A stretch of DNA of 64,000 bases from Paracidovorax avenae ATCC 19860 (GCF_000176855.2 NC_015138.1:3348001-3412000); one strand, 5' to 3'; counted from the stretch's first letter, positions 18,617 through 28,739 are shown. The notes: generated by a model from the letters alone, not told the origin. Numbers and translations: made by a program.

Positions 18617-19696
18617 TCATTCGATAGCTTTTCTGATTTTTCTCAAACGGGACGCTTCAATCGACATGCTGTATGCCATTTCTCCTCGATCCACACGGAA
18701 ATTTTCCACCCGCTCGGAAAGCGTTTCCCGGGGATTACTACTTCCAGTGCTGACATTTCTATCCGATATGTCAGGCTGGTTCTCCAAGACCTCAGAAATA
18801 GTTGACCTGGCGTGCGAATGCTTGAAAAAAACCGGAGGCAAAAATGTCGTGCCGTCTATGAATTCTATATTCTGATGCAATTGAGATTTATTTTCGCCGG
18901 ATGCAAAACATCTGTAATGCCCACGAAGACTTTCATGCAGACCATCGATCACATCATCCCGCTGATAGGCACACAATGCGAGATTCAAAGAAAAAATAAT
19001 GCAATCATAATGCGACTTCTGGGCGCCCAACTGCACAACCGCCATATCGCCGTTTTCTCCTAGATATTTCTGAATATTTCTGCCCAGCGGTTCGTATCCG
19101 GCCAACATCGTTATCTCTTTGTCTGACCTCATTCCATAGCCAATTGCCGGCTCCAACACCACCGCCGTGCGCTTTCCATCCTGCAAACGAACATCGATGG
19201 CCACATGATGCAAGCTATGGGGGCTCAACTGCACGAGGGATCGCCACACCGGCTTTTCGGAAGTCATGAAATCCGAGAAAAACGCCTGAGCGGAATCATG
19301 ACAAATCAGGTTGAGATCAGGAAAGCGGGTGTTGTATGCATCGGCCAGGTATTGCTTGTTTTCCACATCCAGATCCGTCATGCGTGCCGTACTGCCGGTT
19401 TTTGCCGCTGTCAATGCGGCCTCGGCATATGCCCGCAGGTCCGGAGGGGTGTTTTCCGCACGATTCAGTGCTTCGCGCAAAGCTATTGCCTTCTGACGGG
19501 GACGCTCTGGCAGAAACCCGAACTCTCCACTTCCGGCAGTTCTTGATGACAGGCCTGAGAGTGCTCCAGAGTTTCCGTGGGTTGAACTCGACGACCCTGC
19601 CGATGTGGAACCTCGTCCGGATGCAGCGCTATCTCTTCGATCGTTCCGGCTGCTCCTGCTTGAGCCCAATCCTATCGATCGCATGAAATTCTTCAT
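18617..19696 (-). CDS. YopJ family type III effector (Ser/Thr/Lys acetyltransferase)
   Basis: A 359-residue protein with the YopJ/C55 catalytic layout. His163 is in SLHHVAIDVR, Glu182 in TAVVLEPA, and Cys232 in QKSHYDCIIFSLNLA; the His-Glu spacing of 19 is that of the family, and the Glu-Cys spacing is slightly long. YopJ proteins acetylate host immune kinases or transcription factors and depend on inositol hexakisphosphate. The first 55 residues are strongly Ser/Gly/Arg-rich, as expected for a secretion signal. No Gly2 myristoylation site is present, unlike many plant-pathogen members. GC content is visibly much lower than in the neighbours, pointing to acquisition. A PIP box with a TATAAT-like hexamer lies upstream. 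Confidence 0.88.
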   Translation of the reverse strand: MKNFMRSIGLGSSRSSRNDRRDSAASGRGSTSAGSSSSTHGNSGALSGLSSRTAGSGEFGFLPERPRQKAIALREALNRAENTPPDLRAYAEAALTAAKTGSTARMTDLDVENKQYLADAYNTRFPDLNLICHDSAQAFFSDFMTSEKPVWRSLVQLSPHSLHHVAIDVRLQDGKRTAVVLEPAIGYGMRSDKEITMLAGYEPLGRNIQKYLGENGDMAVVQLGAQKSHYDCIIFSLNLALCAYQRDDVIDGLHESLRGHYRCFASGENKSQLHQNIEFIDGTTFLPPVFFKHSHARSTISEVLENQPDISDRNVSTGSSNPRETLSERVENFRVDRGEMAYSMSIEASRLRKIRKAIE

Positions 19697-20052
19697 AAAC
19701 CACTCTTAATTGCAAATATTCAGTAAGCCTCCACCTTCTCTGAGCAAAACTTCAACGCTGATCCACTCACAAAAAATCGGCCCAGCAGAAGCCCAACACA
19801 AGAGTCGGCAGAATAATTCATCAATTATTCCCATCCGACCCAGGGTGACAATCAGAAATCCGAATCAGTTGAAGGGATCACGAAACTATCAATTTCGACC
19901 TGGCATGCAACAAAGCGACGATTTGCCCGACAGACAAACTGGGGAGCATTACCACTCTGCGCATGGGACACACTGGCCGCGCTCGACGCGGCATAGATGC
20001 ACCGCGCAGCAGGAGGAACGCTAGAGCCACTTATCGATACTGAAGCGCAATC
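19697..20052. other. Low-GC effector promoter region
   Basis: These 356 bases separate the YopJ-family gene from the enoyl-CoA hydratase gene. They hold the PIP box at 19860-19884 and a candidate -10 hexamer (AATAAT on the minus strand, 19824-19829). The base composition is AT-rich like the effector gene. A short ORF on the plus strand runs across the PIP box and has no protein features, so I do not call it a gene. I see no insertion-sequence ends or tRNA here. Confidence 0.6.
19860..19884 (-). promoter_or_regulatory. PIP box upstream of the YopJ-family effector
   Basis: On the minus strand the site reads TTCGT (19884-19880), 15 bases, TTCGG (19864-19860), satisfying TTCGB-N15-TTCGB. Thirty bases further down the transcript direction lies AATAAT (19829-19824), five of six matches to TATAAT, which is the spacing reported for HrpX-dependent promoters. 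The start codon is 163 bases below the box. Confidence 0.82.
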
Positions 20053-20883
20053 TCACTCAGGCCTGTGCGACGACTCGCTCGTGGCTTTCCAGGCCGGTTC
20101 CCGTTTCTCGGCGAACGCGCGCGCACCCTCCTGCGCCGTCCCGTCCATCATGTTCGTGGCCATGGCCTGGCCGGCGAGCTGGTAGGCGGCCTCCACGCCG
20201 AGTTCACGTTGCTGGTAGAAGAGCGCCTTGCCCATGGCCACGGCGGCGCGGGGCTTCTCGAGGATGGAGCGCACCAGCGATTCGATCTCGGCATCCAGCG
20301 CCTCGGGTGGCACCACCCGGTTGACCAGGCCCTCGGCCAGCGCGGTGCGTGCATCGATGAAGTCACCGGTGAGCAGCATCTCCATGGCGCGCTTGGCCGG
20401 CACGTTGCGCACCAGCGGCACGCTGGGCGTGGCGCAGAACAGGCCGTAATGGATGCCGCTGGTGGCGAAGCGCGCGCCCTCCGCCGCCACCGCGAGGTCG
20501 CACTGCGCCACCAGCTGGCACCCCGCCGCGGTGGCGATGCCCTGCACGCGCGCGATCACCGGCACCGGCAGGCGCTGGATCGACACCATCATGCGGCTGC
20601 ATTGCGCGAAGAGGCGCTTGTACCAGGCCGCATCGGGGTGCGCGGCCATGTCCTTGAGGTCGTGGCCGGCGCAGAAGGCCTTGCCCTGCGCGGCCAGCAC
20701 GACCACGCGCGCCTGCGTGTCCTGCGCGACCGCGTCGAGCGCCCGCTGCAGCGCCGAGAGCATGCCGTCGCCGAGCGCATTCAATCGCCCAGGGTCGGCC
20801 AGCGTGAGCGTGACGACGCCGCGGGCATCGCGCGCGGTGTGCAGCAAGGGAGCATCGGGAGCGGAGGCGGCAGGTTCGGTCAT
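20053..20883 (-). CDS. Enoyl-CoA hydratase/isomerase family protein
   Basis: A 276-residue crotonase-fold protein. The acyl-CoA oxyanion loop appears as AFCAGHDLKDMAAH near residue 75 and ARVQGIATAAGCQLVAQCDLAVAAEGARFATSGIHYGLFC near 115-155. The usual catalytic Glu pair of true hydratases is not obvious: the second position region reads GIHYGLFCATP, so hydratase activity is uncertain and an isomerase or other crotonase reaction is possible. ATG 20883 was chosen over the upstream extension because the extension overlaps the HDAC-like gene's end. The gene is followed by the effector promoter region. Confidence 0.85.
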   Translation of the reverse strand: MTEPAASAPDAPLLHTARDARGVVTLTLADPGRLNALGDGMLSALQRALDAVAQDTQARVVVLAAQGKAFCAGHDLKDMAAHPDAAWYKRLFAQCSRMMVSIQRLPVPVIARVQGIATAAGCQLVAQCDLAVAAEGARFATSGIHYGLFCATPSVPLVRNVPAKRAMEMLLTGDFIDARTALAEGLVNRVVPPEALDAEIESLVRSILEKPRAAVAMGKALFYQQRELGVEAAYQLAGQAMATNMMDGTAQEGARAFAEKREPAWKATSESSHRPE

Positions 20884-20926
20884 GGCGGGAGAAAAGGCTC
20901 GGAACGTTGGCGGCAGGCAGTGCGCG

Positions 20927-21883
20927 TCAGAGGTCGGCCAGCACGCGCACATGGGCCTCGACGCTGCGCGCGAGGGCGTCCATCACATAGCCGCCCTCCA
21001 GGCAGGAGACGATGCGGCCCTTGGCGTAGCGGCGGGCGATGTCCTTGATGCGCTGCGTGATCCAGGCGTAGTCCTGCTCGGTAAGGCCGAGCTGGCCCAT
21101 GTCGTCGTCGCGGTGGCCGTCGAAGCCCGCCGAGACGAAGATCATCTCGGGCTTGAAGGCCTCCAGGCGCGGTATCCAGAGCATCTCGATCAGCTCGCGG
21201 ATGTCCATGCCGCGCGTGTAGGCGGCCACGGGCACGTTGAGCATGTTGGGCGCCGGGTCCTGGTCGCCGCTGAACGGGTAGAACGGGTGCTGGAAGATGC
21301 CGACCATCAGCGCGCGCGGGTCACCTGCGAGGATGTCCTCGGTGCCGTTGCCGTGGTGCACGTCGAAATCCACCACTGCGACGCGCTGCAGCTTGTAGCG
21401 CTGCAGCGCGTACCTGGCCGCGATCGCGACGTTGTTGAAGAAGCAGAAGCCCATGGCCTTGCTGCGCGTGGCATGGTGCCCGGGCGGGCGCACGCAGCAG
21501 AAGGCGTTCTCCAGTTCGCCCGCGATGACGGCGTCGGTGGCGGCCAGGGCCGCGCCCGCGGCCCGCAGCGCGGCCGGCCAGGTGTGGGAGTTGATGGATG
21601 TGTCGGGATCGACCTGCGCATGCGTGGGGCCGCCGGCCAGGATCTCTTCCGCGAGCCGGTCGGACAGGCCGCGCAGCGCGGCCACGTGCATGCGGTCGTG
21701 CGCCAGCTCGACGTCGGCCAGCGAGGCCTCGGGCGCCTCGAAGCGCTCCAGCGCGTCGGCCACGCCGGTGGCCAGCAGCCGGTCCTCGATGGCATCCAGC
21801 CGTCCCGGGCATTCCGGGTGGCCCGGTCCCATCTCGTGCTTCCAGCATTCGCGGTGCGTGAAATAGCCTGTGCCGCCCACCAT
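20927..21883 (-). CDS. Histone deacetylase family protein (acetylpolyamine/class II HDAC-like)
   Basis: A 318-residue arginase/deacetylase-fold zinc hydrolase. Active-site parts are RPPGHHATRSKAMGFCFFNN (tandem His, about residues 133-152), the zinc ligands in VVDFDVHHGNGTEDIL, and SAGFDGHRDDDMGQL. Bacterial members deacetylate polyamines or other N-acetyl compounds, not histones. AAGGG lies about nine bases before ATG 21883. Its start is 42 bases from that of the divergent moxR gene, so the promoters overlap. A gene for enoyl-CoA hydratase follows 43 bases after its stop and may be co-transcribed. Confidence 0.93.
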   Translation of the reverse strand: MVGGTGYFTHRECWKHEMGPGHPECPGRLDAIEDRLLATGVADALERFEAPEASLADVELAHDRMHVAALRGLSDRLAEEILAGGPTHAQVDPDTSINSHTWPAALRAAGAALAATDAVIAGELENAFCCVRPPGHHATRSKAMGFCFFNNVAIAARYALQRYKLQRVAVVDFDVHHGNGTEDILAGDPRALMVGIFQHPFYPFSGDQDPAPNMLNVPVAAYTRGMDIRELIEMLWIPRLEAFKPEMIFVSAGFDGHRDDDMGQLGLTEQDYAWITQRIKDIARRYAKGRIVSCLEGGYVMDALARSVEAHVRVLADL

Positions 21884-21925
21884 GAATCCCTTGTCTCTGG
21901 TTTTTTTCGGATAACTTCGGGTCTC

Positions 21926-22842
<917 letters not shown>

Positions 22843-22846
<4 letters not shown>

Positions 22847-23808
22847 CGAGACACCCCCTCGGGCGGCTGCAGCGCTGGTGGCAGGCGAGGCTGCCGCGCA
22901 CGGACACCACGCTGCTCACGCAGCGCAATGTGTACATCCTTCCGACGGGCGCGGGGTGGATGCTGGCGCTCACGCTGCTGGTGCTGCTGGTGGCGTCGAT
23001 CAATTTCCAGCTCAACCTGGGCTATCTGCTCACTTTCCTGCTGGCGGGCAGCGCGGTGGCGGGCATGCATGTGTGCCATGCCACGCTGCGCGGGCTGACG
23101 CTGCACCTGCTGCCGCCGGAGCCGTGCTTCCTGGGGCAGAGCGCGGTGTTCGAGATCCAGCTGTCGAGCTCGCGCAAGTCGCCACGCCACGGCATCGCGC
23201 TGGCGGTGCATGGCGGCGCACCGCATTGGGCGTGGACGGACGTGCCCGCCCAGGGCACGGCCAGCGTGCAGGTGGCCTTCCAGCCGCAGCGCAGGGGCCT
23301 GCACGACGTGCCGATGCTCACGGCCGAAACGCGCTTCCCGCTGGGCACGTTCCGGGTGTGGACGCTCTGGCGCCCGGCCGCGCAGGTGCTGGTCTATCCG
23401 CGTCCCGAGCTGCCGCCGCCCCCCCTTCCCGCGGGCGAGCCGAGCCCGGGCGGCGCGGGCAGCGCGCCGGCGCAGGGCATCGGCGAGTTCGACGGCGTGC
23501 GCGCCTACCGGCGGGGCGATCCGCTCAAGCTCGTGGTCTGGAAGAAGGCCGCGCGGTCGATCGCCACCGGCACGGACGACCTCGTGAGCCGCGACGCGCA
23601 GCAGACGCGGCGGCAGGAGCTGTGGCTCGACATGGCGCTCACCAGCCTCACCGATCCCGAGGCCCGCATCTCCCGCCTCGCATCCTGGGTGCTGCAGGCC
23701 GAGCGGCAGGGCCTGGACTACGGCCTGCGGCTGCCGTCGGGCGAGATCGCCCAGGGCAGTGGCCCGGCGCACGAGCGGCGCTGCCTGGAGGCGCTTGCGC
23801 TGTGCTGA
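22843..23808 (+). CDS. DUF58 domain-containing membrane protein
   Basis: A 321-residue protein starting at a GTG that overlaps the moxR stop. Two adjacent hydrophobic helices lie at about residues 40-80 (GAGWMLALTLLVLLVASINFQLNLGYLLTFLLAGSAVAGM). A beta-rich region follows, then the DUF58 signature EFDGVRAYRRGDPLKLVVWKKAARS near residue 220. DUF58 proteins resemble VWA domains and are partners of MoxR ATPases. No biochemical activity is known. The overlap with moxR and the short gap to tgpA show operon structure. Confidence 0.92.
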
Positions 23809-23857
23809 CCTCGATCCATCCTCCCCGCCCCGGCCGCCCGCCGGAAGGCCGGTCCGC

Positions 23858-25912
23858 ATGACCGCGCTGCGCCGGACGTTCTCGAACCAGCCGCGCGAGG
23901 CGCGCGACACGCTGTTCCTGCTCGCCACGGTGGGCTGGGTGGTGCTGCCGCTGGCGCCCTACCTGCCCGCGTGGACCACGGCGCTCGCTGCCGCAGTGCT
24001 GGTCTGGCGGGGCGTGCTCGCGCTGCGCGGCCGTCCGCAGCCGGGGCGCTGGCAACTGGGCGTGCTGCTGGCCGCATCGGTCGCGCTCACGGTGGTGTCG
24101 CACGGCACCATCGTCGGCCGCGACGCGGGCGTCACGCTCATCGTGATGCTGCTCGCGCTCAAGACCATGGAAGTGCACGCGCGGCGCGACGCCATGGTGC
24201 TGTTCTTCCTGGGCTTTTTCACGATGCTCAGCAACTTCTTCTTCTCGCAGTCGCTCGCGACGGCCGCAGCGATGCTGGTCGCACTGCTGGGCCTTCTGAC
24301 CGCCCTGGTCAACGCCCACATGCCCGTGGGCCGGCCGCCGCTGTCCGTGCCGCTGCGGCTGGCGGGGCGCATGGCGCTGCTGGGCGCGCCGGTCATGCTC
24401 GCGCTGTTCCTGCTGTTCCCGCGCATGGCGCCGCTCTGGGGCATGCCCAGCGAGAACCCGACGGGCCGCAGCGGACTGTCGGGCCGCATGGAGATCGGCA
24501 ACGTGGCCTCGCTCGCGCTCGACGACGGCATCGCCCTGCGCGTGCGCTTCGACACGCCGGGCGGCGAGCCCCCGCCGCAGAGCGCGCTGTATTTCCGGGG
24601 GCCGGTGTTCTCGGCTTTCGATGGGCGCGAATGGTTCGCCTTCGGCCAGCCGGGCGCTCCGGCAGCGTCCTGGCGCCCCCCTGCCCCCCCGTCACTGCAG
24701 GTCGAGGGCGAGCCCCTGCGCTACGAAGTCACGCTGGAAGCGCTGCGCGTTCCCTGGCTGCTCACGCTCGATGCCGCGCCCGAGTCGCCCGTACTGCCGC
24801 CGGGCCTGCGCGCGTCGATGGCGCCCGAACTCTCCTGGGTCGCGAGCCGCCCCATCAACGAAGTGCTGCGCTACCGGGCCGCCAGTTACCCGCGCTTCAC
24901 GCACGGCCCGATGGAGGACTCTCCGCGGCTGCGTCCCTACCTGGAACTGCCCGAGGGCTTCGATCCGCGCACGCGCGCCCTGGCCCGGCAGATGCTGGCG
25001 GAGCCGGCCGTCGCCGCGGGCGGCGCCGCGGCCTTCGTGCAGGCCGCGCTGGAGCGGTTGCGCACGGGCGGCTACAGCTACACGCTGGAGCCGGGAGTCT
25101 ATGCCGAGCACACGGCCGATGCCTTCTGGTTCGACCAGAAGGCGGGCTTCTGCGAACACATCGCGTCGGCCTTCGCGGTGCTGCTGCGCGCGGCGGGCAT
25201 CCCGGCGCGCATCGTGACGGGCTACCAGGGCGGCGAGATGAACGGCGTGGACGGCTACTGGACCGTGCGCCAGGCGGACGCCCATGCCTGGACCGAAGTC
25301 TGGCTCGCGGGCCGCGGCTGGGTGCGCGTGGACCCGACCGGAGCCGTCTCGCCGGCCCGCATCGGCAACTTCCAGCGCCTGCAGGCGCCGCGCGGCGTGT
25401 TCGGCACGGCGGTGGACACCGTCATCGGCCGCGGCATCGCCGCCCGGGCGCGCGCCGTGTGGGAGGCCGTCAACAACCGCTGGAACCAATGGGTGCTCAA
25501 CTACACGCAGAGCCAGCAGCTGGACCTGCTCAAGGCCCTGGGCATCGGATCGCCCGACGCGCAGGACCTGGCCCGCGTGCTCGGCGCGCTGGCCGCGGCC
25601 GCGGCGCTGGCCGGCGTCGGCTGGAACCTGTGGGAGCGCCGCAGGCAGGACCCCTGGCTGCGGCTGCTGGACCGGGCGCGCCGCCGGCTCGCGCGGGCTG
25701 GCCTGCCCCTGCCCGGCCACCTGCCGCCGCGCGCCATGGCGCAGCAGGTGCGGGACCGTTTCGGCGAGTCCGCCGAACCGACCGCGGGCTGGCTGCTGCG
25801 CATGGACCAGGCACGTTACGCTCGCCACTCCGATGCCACGCTGGCGCTCCTGCGGCGGGAGCTGCGCGGCCTGCGCTGGCCCGCCGCAGGCACCCCTTCG
25901 GCGCACCACTGA
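23858..25912 (+). CDS. tgpA: TgpA-type transglutaminase-like membrane protein (DUF3488)
   Basis: A 684-residue protein. An N-terminal block of about six hydrophobic helices (residues 15-185, DUF3488/TgpA_N) precedes a large periplasmic part with a transglutaminase-like domain. Its triad is Cys in KAGFCEHIASAFAVLLRAAGIPARIVTGYQGGE, His in RQADAHAWTEVWLAGRGW and Asp in VRVDPTGAV. One further hydrophobic helix (VLGALAAAAALAGVGWNLWE) and a cytoplasmic tail close it. Pseudomonas TgpA is an envelope transglutaminase with a role in viability. ATG 23858 was chosen because the upstream extension overlaps the DUF58 gene. The substrate is unknown. Confidence 0.92.
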   Translation: MTALRRTFSNQPREARDTLFLLATVGWVVLPLAPYLPAWTTALAAAVLVWRGVLALRGRPQPGRWQLGVLLAASVALTVVSHGTIVGRDAGVTLIVMLLALKTMEVHARRDAMVLFFLGFFTMLSNFFFSQSLATAAAMLVALLGLLTALVNAHMPVGRPPLSVPLRLAGRMALLGAPVMLALFLLFPRMAPLWGMPSENPTGRSGLSGRMEIGNVASLALDDGIALRVRFDTPGGEPPPQSALYFRGPVFSAFDGREWFAFGQPGAPAASWRPPAPPSLQVEGEPLRYEVTLEALRVPWLLTLDAAPESPVLPPGLRASMAPELSWVASRPINEVLRYRAASYPRFTHGPMEDSPRLRPYLELPEGFDPRTRALARQMLAEPAVAAGGAAAFVQAALERLRTGGYSYTLEPGVYAEHTADAFWFDQKAGFCEHIASAFAVLLRAAGIPARIVTGYQGGEMNGVDGYWTVRQADAHAWTEVWLAGRGWVRVDPTGAVSPARIGNFQRLQAPRGVFGTAVDTVIGRGIAARARAVWEAVNNRWNQWVLNYTQSQQLDLLKALGIGSPDAQDLARVLGALAAAAALAGVGWNLWERRRQDPWLRLLDRARRRLARAGLPLPGHLPPRAMAQQVRDRFGESAEPTAGWLLRMDQARYARHSDATLALLRRELRGLRWPAAGTPSAHH

Positions 25913-25952
25913 TCGCGGGCCCGGCCCGCCGCCTTTTCCTGTCTTCGACTCC

Positions 25953-27050
25953 ATGCCTTTCGCGATGCCTTTCGCCCGTTCCACCGCCTTCCTCGTCCTC
26001 GCCTGCGCCACCGCCCTGGTCGTGCCGCCGGCCGCCCTGGCCCAGAAACCCGCCCGGAAAAAGGAGAAACAGGCCGCGCCGGAAGTGCTCTACGCGCAGC
26101 GGCCAGAGGCACTGCGCTTCGCCGACGACCTCGCCGAGCGCCGCGGCCTGGACCGCGAGTGGGTGCGGCAGGCCATCGGGCAGGCCCGGTTCCTGCCGCA
26201 GGTGCCGCGCCTCATGCTGCCGGCCCCCAGGGGCACCGCCAAGAACTGGACCGCGTACCGCGCGCGCTTCGTGGAGCCAGTACGCATCCGCGCGGGCGTT
26301 CGCTTCTGGAACGAGCATGCCGACACGCTCGCGCGCGCCGAGCGCGAATACGGTGTGCCGGCCGCGATCATCGTCGGCATCCTGGGCGTGGAGACTCTCT
26401 ACGGCCAGCACATGGGCGGCTTCCGCGTGATGGACGCGCTCGCCACGCTGGCCTTCGATTTTCCGGCAGCGCACCCGCGCGCCACCGAGCGGCAGGCCTT
26501 CTTCCGGGGCGAACTGGAGCAGTTCCTGACGCTGGCCGACCGCGTCGGGGCCGATCCCTTCGCCCTGCGCGGCAGTTATGCGGGCGCCATGGGCATGGGC
26601 CAGTTCATGCCCACCAGCTGGGCGCGCTGGGCGGTGGATTTCGACGGCGACGGCCGCATCGACCTGTTCAACAGCCCGGCCGACGCGATCGGCTCGGTGG
26701 CCAACTACTTCCAGGCCCACGGCTGGGTAAGCGGATTGCCCACGCATTACGCCGTGGCCTTCGACGAAGGGAGCCTGCGCCTGCCCGAGCTGCTCGCGCC
26801 GGACATCCTGCCCAGCTTCACCGCCGCCGGGATGCAGGAGCTCGGCGCCCGCCCCCTGCCTGCGGACGGCGCGGCCATCCAGCCCGATGCCGCCGGGCCC
26901 CTGGCGCTGATCGAGTTGCAAAACGGCAGCGCCCCCGCGGCCTACGTGGCCGGCACGCGCAACTTCTACGTGGTCACGCGCTACAACTGGTCGAGCTACT
27001 ACGCGATGGCGGTGATCGAGCTCGGGCGGGAAGTGGCGGCGGCGCGGTAG
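25953..27050 (+). CDS. mltB: Membrane-bound lytic murein transglycosylase B (MltB family)
   Basis: A 365-residue exported enzyme with a Sec signal peptide (SIGNAL-like hydrophobic run STAFLVLACATALVVPPAALAQ, cleavage about residue 30). It lacks the lipobox Cys, so it is probably periplasmic rather than lipid-anchored. The SLT/MltB domain has the catalytic Glu in IVGILGVETLYGQHMGGF near residue 148, GSYAGAMGMGQFMPTSWARWAVDFDGDG near 207-235, and the C-terminal GTRNFYVVTRYNWSSYYAMAV. It cleaves peptidoglycan between MurNAc and GlcNAc, forming anhydro ends. It follows tgpA by 40 bases, completing the envelope-related run. Confidence 0.92.
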   Translation: MPFAMPFARSTAFLVLACATALVVPPAALAQKPARKKEKQAAPEVLYAQRPEALRFADDLAERRGLDREWVRQAIGQARFLPQVPRLMLPAPRGTAKNWTAYRARFVEPVRIRAGVRFWNEHADTLARAEREYGVPAAIIVGILGVETLYGQHMGGFRVMDALATLAFDFPAAHPRATERQAFFRGELEQFLTLADRVGADPFALRGSYAGAMGMGQFMPTSWARWAVDFDGDGRIDLFNSPADAIGSVANYFQAHGWVSGLPTHYAVAFDEGSLRLPELLAPDILPSFTAAGMQELGARPLPADGAAIQPDAAGPLALIELQNGSAPAAYVAGTRNFYVVTRYNWSSYYAMAVIELGREVAAAR

Positions 27051-27081
27051 CGCATGGCCTGCGGGGCGGCTTCGCCCGGTT

Positions 27082-27774
27082 TCAATCCGGGCGCGACACC
27101 CTGGACTTCGCCGTGCCGGCCCGCGCTCCGGTCGCGGCGCGGCTGCGCGGGCGTGCGACGGCCTTCGGCTCATCGATGAGCTGCCGCACCAGCAGCGCCA
27201 CGCTGCGCTGCAGTTCGCCCAGTGCCTCCTGGTCACCCGCCACGTACTTCTGCAGGGCATGCTGGAACACGCCGTCGAACATCGCATAGGCGATGTCGCG
27301 TGAAACCCGCACAGGCGCGGCGGCCAGTTCCGCGAAGCGCGCGAGCACGCGCCAGATCATCGACTCCAGGCTCTTGTCGATGGCCTGCACGTCGGCGCGC
27401 AGCGACTCCTCGAACATGGCCTGCGAACGCAGGTCGTACCAGAGCCGGTGCATCGCGGTTTCCTCGCGCAGCGTCTCGGCCATCTTGTCGCAGAAGCGCT
27501 CCAGCAGCTCGCCGTAGCTGCCCGCCTCCGCCGTGACGCGGTCGTAGCGTGTGACGCAGACCGCCTTGTACTGCCGCACGCTGCACAGGATCAGGTCCAC
27601 CTTGTCGGTGAAGTAGTAGTGCAGCACGCCGTGCGAGTAAGCCGAGTTCTGGGCGATCTCGCGCAGGCTGGTGCGTGCGTAGCCGAGCGTCGCCAGCGTC
27701 TGGAGCGTGGCCGCGCCCAGTTCGGCGCGGCGCTCGTTGAACTTGTCGTCTCGGGTACGGGAGGTGGCGGGCAT
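27082..27774 (-). CDS. TetR family repressor
   Basis: A 230-residue TetR regulator. The helix-turn-helix is GAATLQTLATLGYARTSLREIAQNSAYSHGVLHYYFTDKVDLI at about residues 20-65. The C-terminal ligand domain (YDLRSQAMFEESLRADVQAIDKSLESMI) resembles the BetI-type C-terminal fold. A basic Ala/Arg tail follows. It is transcribed divergently from the SDR-saccharopine-ligase-thiolase operon, and three TTGAC-N4-GTC sites lie between, so it probably represses that operon and itself. An acyl-CoA intermediate would be a natural inducer (inference). Confidence 0.9.
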   Translation of the reverse strand: MPATSRTRDDKFNERRAELGAATLQTLATLGYARTSLREIAQNSAYSHGVLHYYFTDKVDLILCSVRQYKAVCVTRYDRVTAEAGSYGELLERFCDKMAETLREETAMHRLWYDLRSQAMFEESLRADVQAIDKSLESMIWRVLARFAELAAAPVRVSRDIAYAMFDGVFQHALQKYVAGDQEALGELQRSVALLVRQLIDEPKAVARPRSRAATGARAGTAKSRVSRPD

Positions 27775-27803
27775 GGGCGGATTCTAGGACTTTCCCGAAT
27801 TTT

Positions 27804-27884
27804 TTGACAGTCGTCCAATTTTTTCTTGACGACTGTCAAGGGCGGCCATAACCTCGGCTCCGCACTTGCTTGACAAGTGTCCAA
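27804..27884. promoter_or_regulatory. Three iterated TetR operator-like sites
   Basis: Three sites share TTGAC-N4-GTC(C)AA: 27804-27818 (TTGACAGTCGTCCAA), 27827-27839 in the opposite sense (TTGACGACTGTCAA type, reading from 27826) and 27870-27884 (TTGACAAGTGTCCAA). The first two form a perfect 12-base inverted repeat, TTGACAGTCGTC at 27804-27815 and GACGACTGTCAA at 27828-27839, around a 12-base T-rich spacer. They occupy the 129-base gap between the TetR gene and the SDR gene, where both promoters must lie. Confidence 0.75.
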
Positions 27885-27903
27885 AAGACCAACGGAGACA
27901 AGA

Positions 27904-28707
27904 ATGAATGCTCAGGTTCTGCAGGGCCGCAAAGCCCTGGTCACAGGGGGCGCGCGCGGCATCGGCGCGGCCATCGCGCAGGCGCTTTCGGCCGCGGGCG
28001 CCGCGGTGATGGTCGCGGACGTGCTGGAAGACGCCGCACACGAGACGGTGGCCACCCTCACCGCCCAAGGCGCCCGGGCCGGCTTCGCACGGCTGGACGT
28101 CACCCAGGATGCGCAATGGCAGGACGCCGTGGCCGCCACGGTGCAGCAGCTCGGCGGGTTCGACCTGCTGGTCAACAACGCAGGCGTGGAGATCACCTCG
28201 CCGCTCGTCGATGCCGACGCCGACGACCTGCGCCGCATGCTGGACGTGAACGTGGTGGGTACCGCGCTGGGCATGAAGCACGCCTTCCGCGCCATGCGGC
28301 CCGGCGGCGCGGCCGGCCAGGGGGGCACCGTGGTGAACATTTCTTCGGTCGCGGCCACCATCGCCTTTCCCGGCATCGCGGGCTACTCGGCCAGCAAATC
28401 GGCCGTGGACCGGCTCACGCGCGTGGGGGCCATGGAGTCCGGCCAGCTCGGCTACGGCGTGCGCGTGAACTGCATCTATCCGGGCCTGGTCCCCACGGTC
28501 ATGGGCCAGAAGCTGGCCGCCGACGTGGTGAGCGCAGGCCTGTTCCCCTCGGTGGAAGCCGCCATCGGCGCGGTCATCGAACAGACGCCGCTCGGCCGGC
28601 TGGGCGAGGTGGGCGACATGGCCGATGCGGTGGTGTTCCTCTGCAGCGATGCCTCGCGCTTCATCACCGGCGCAGGCCTGCCGGTCGATGGCGGCATGGG
28701 CATGTGA
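27904..28707 (+). CDS. SDR family oxidoreductase
   Basis: A 267-residue classical short-chain dehydrogenase. The Rossmann loop is VTGGARGIGAAIAQAL at about residues 14-29, NNAG is near 95, and the catalytic Ser-Tyr-Lys set is in NISSVAATIAFPGIAGYSASKSAVDRL near 148-172. The C-terminal end FITGAGLPVDGGMGM is standard. Family members oxidise or reduce hydroxyl/keto groups of hydroxyacyl-CoA or steroid-like substrates. GGAGA precedes ATG 27904. It is the first gene of a TetR-controlled operon; in that setting a 3-hydroxyacyl-CoA dehydrogenase role is plausible but not shown. Confidence 0.92.
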   Translation: MNAQVLQGRKALVTGGARGIGAAIAQALSAAGAAVMVADVLEDAAHETVATLTAQGARAGFARLDVTQDAQWQDAVAATVQQLGGFDLLVNNAGVEITSPLVDADADDLRRMLDVNVVGTALGMKHAFRAMRPGGAAGQGGTVVNISSVAATIAFPGIAGYSASKSAVDRLTRVGAMESGQLGYGVRVNCIYPGLVPTVMGQKLAADVVSAGLFPSVEAAIGAVIEQTPLGRLGEVGDMADAVVFLCSDASRFITGAGLPVDGGMGM

Positions 28708-28739
28708 AGGCCACTGCAACACCCTCAAGGAGACTCCTG

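Noticed and set aside
19710..20024. 104-codon plus-strand ORF in the effector promoter region
   Set aside because: It runs across the PIP box and has no ribosome-binding site, so it is more likely promoter DNA.
23971..26430. Plus-strand ORF of 819 codons over tgpA and mltB
   Set aside because: It overlaps two clear genes out of frame and has Arg/Ala/Gly-rich shadow composition.
27784..28728. 314-codon minus-strand ORF covering the TetR/SDR intergenic region and the SDR gene
   Set aside because: It is antisense to a clear SDR and crosses the operator sites.
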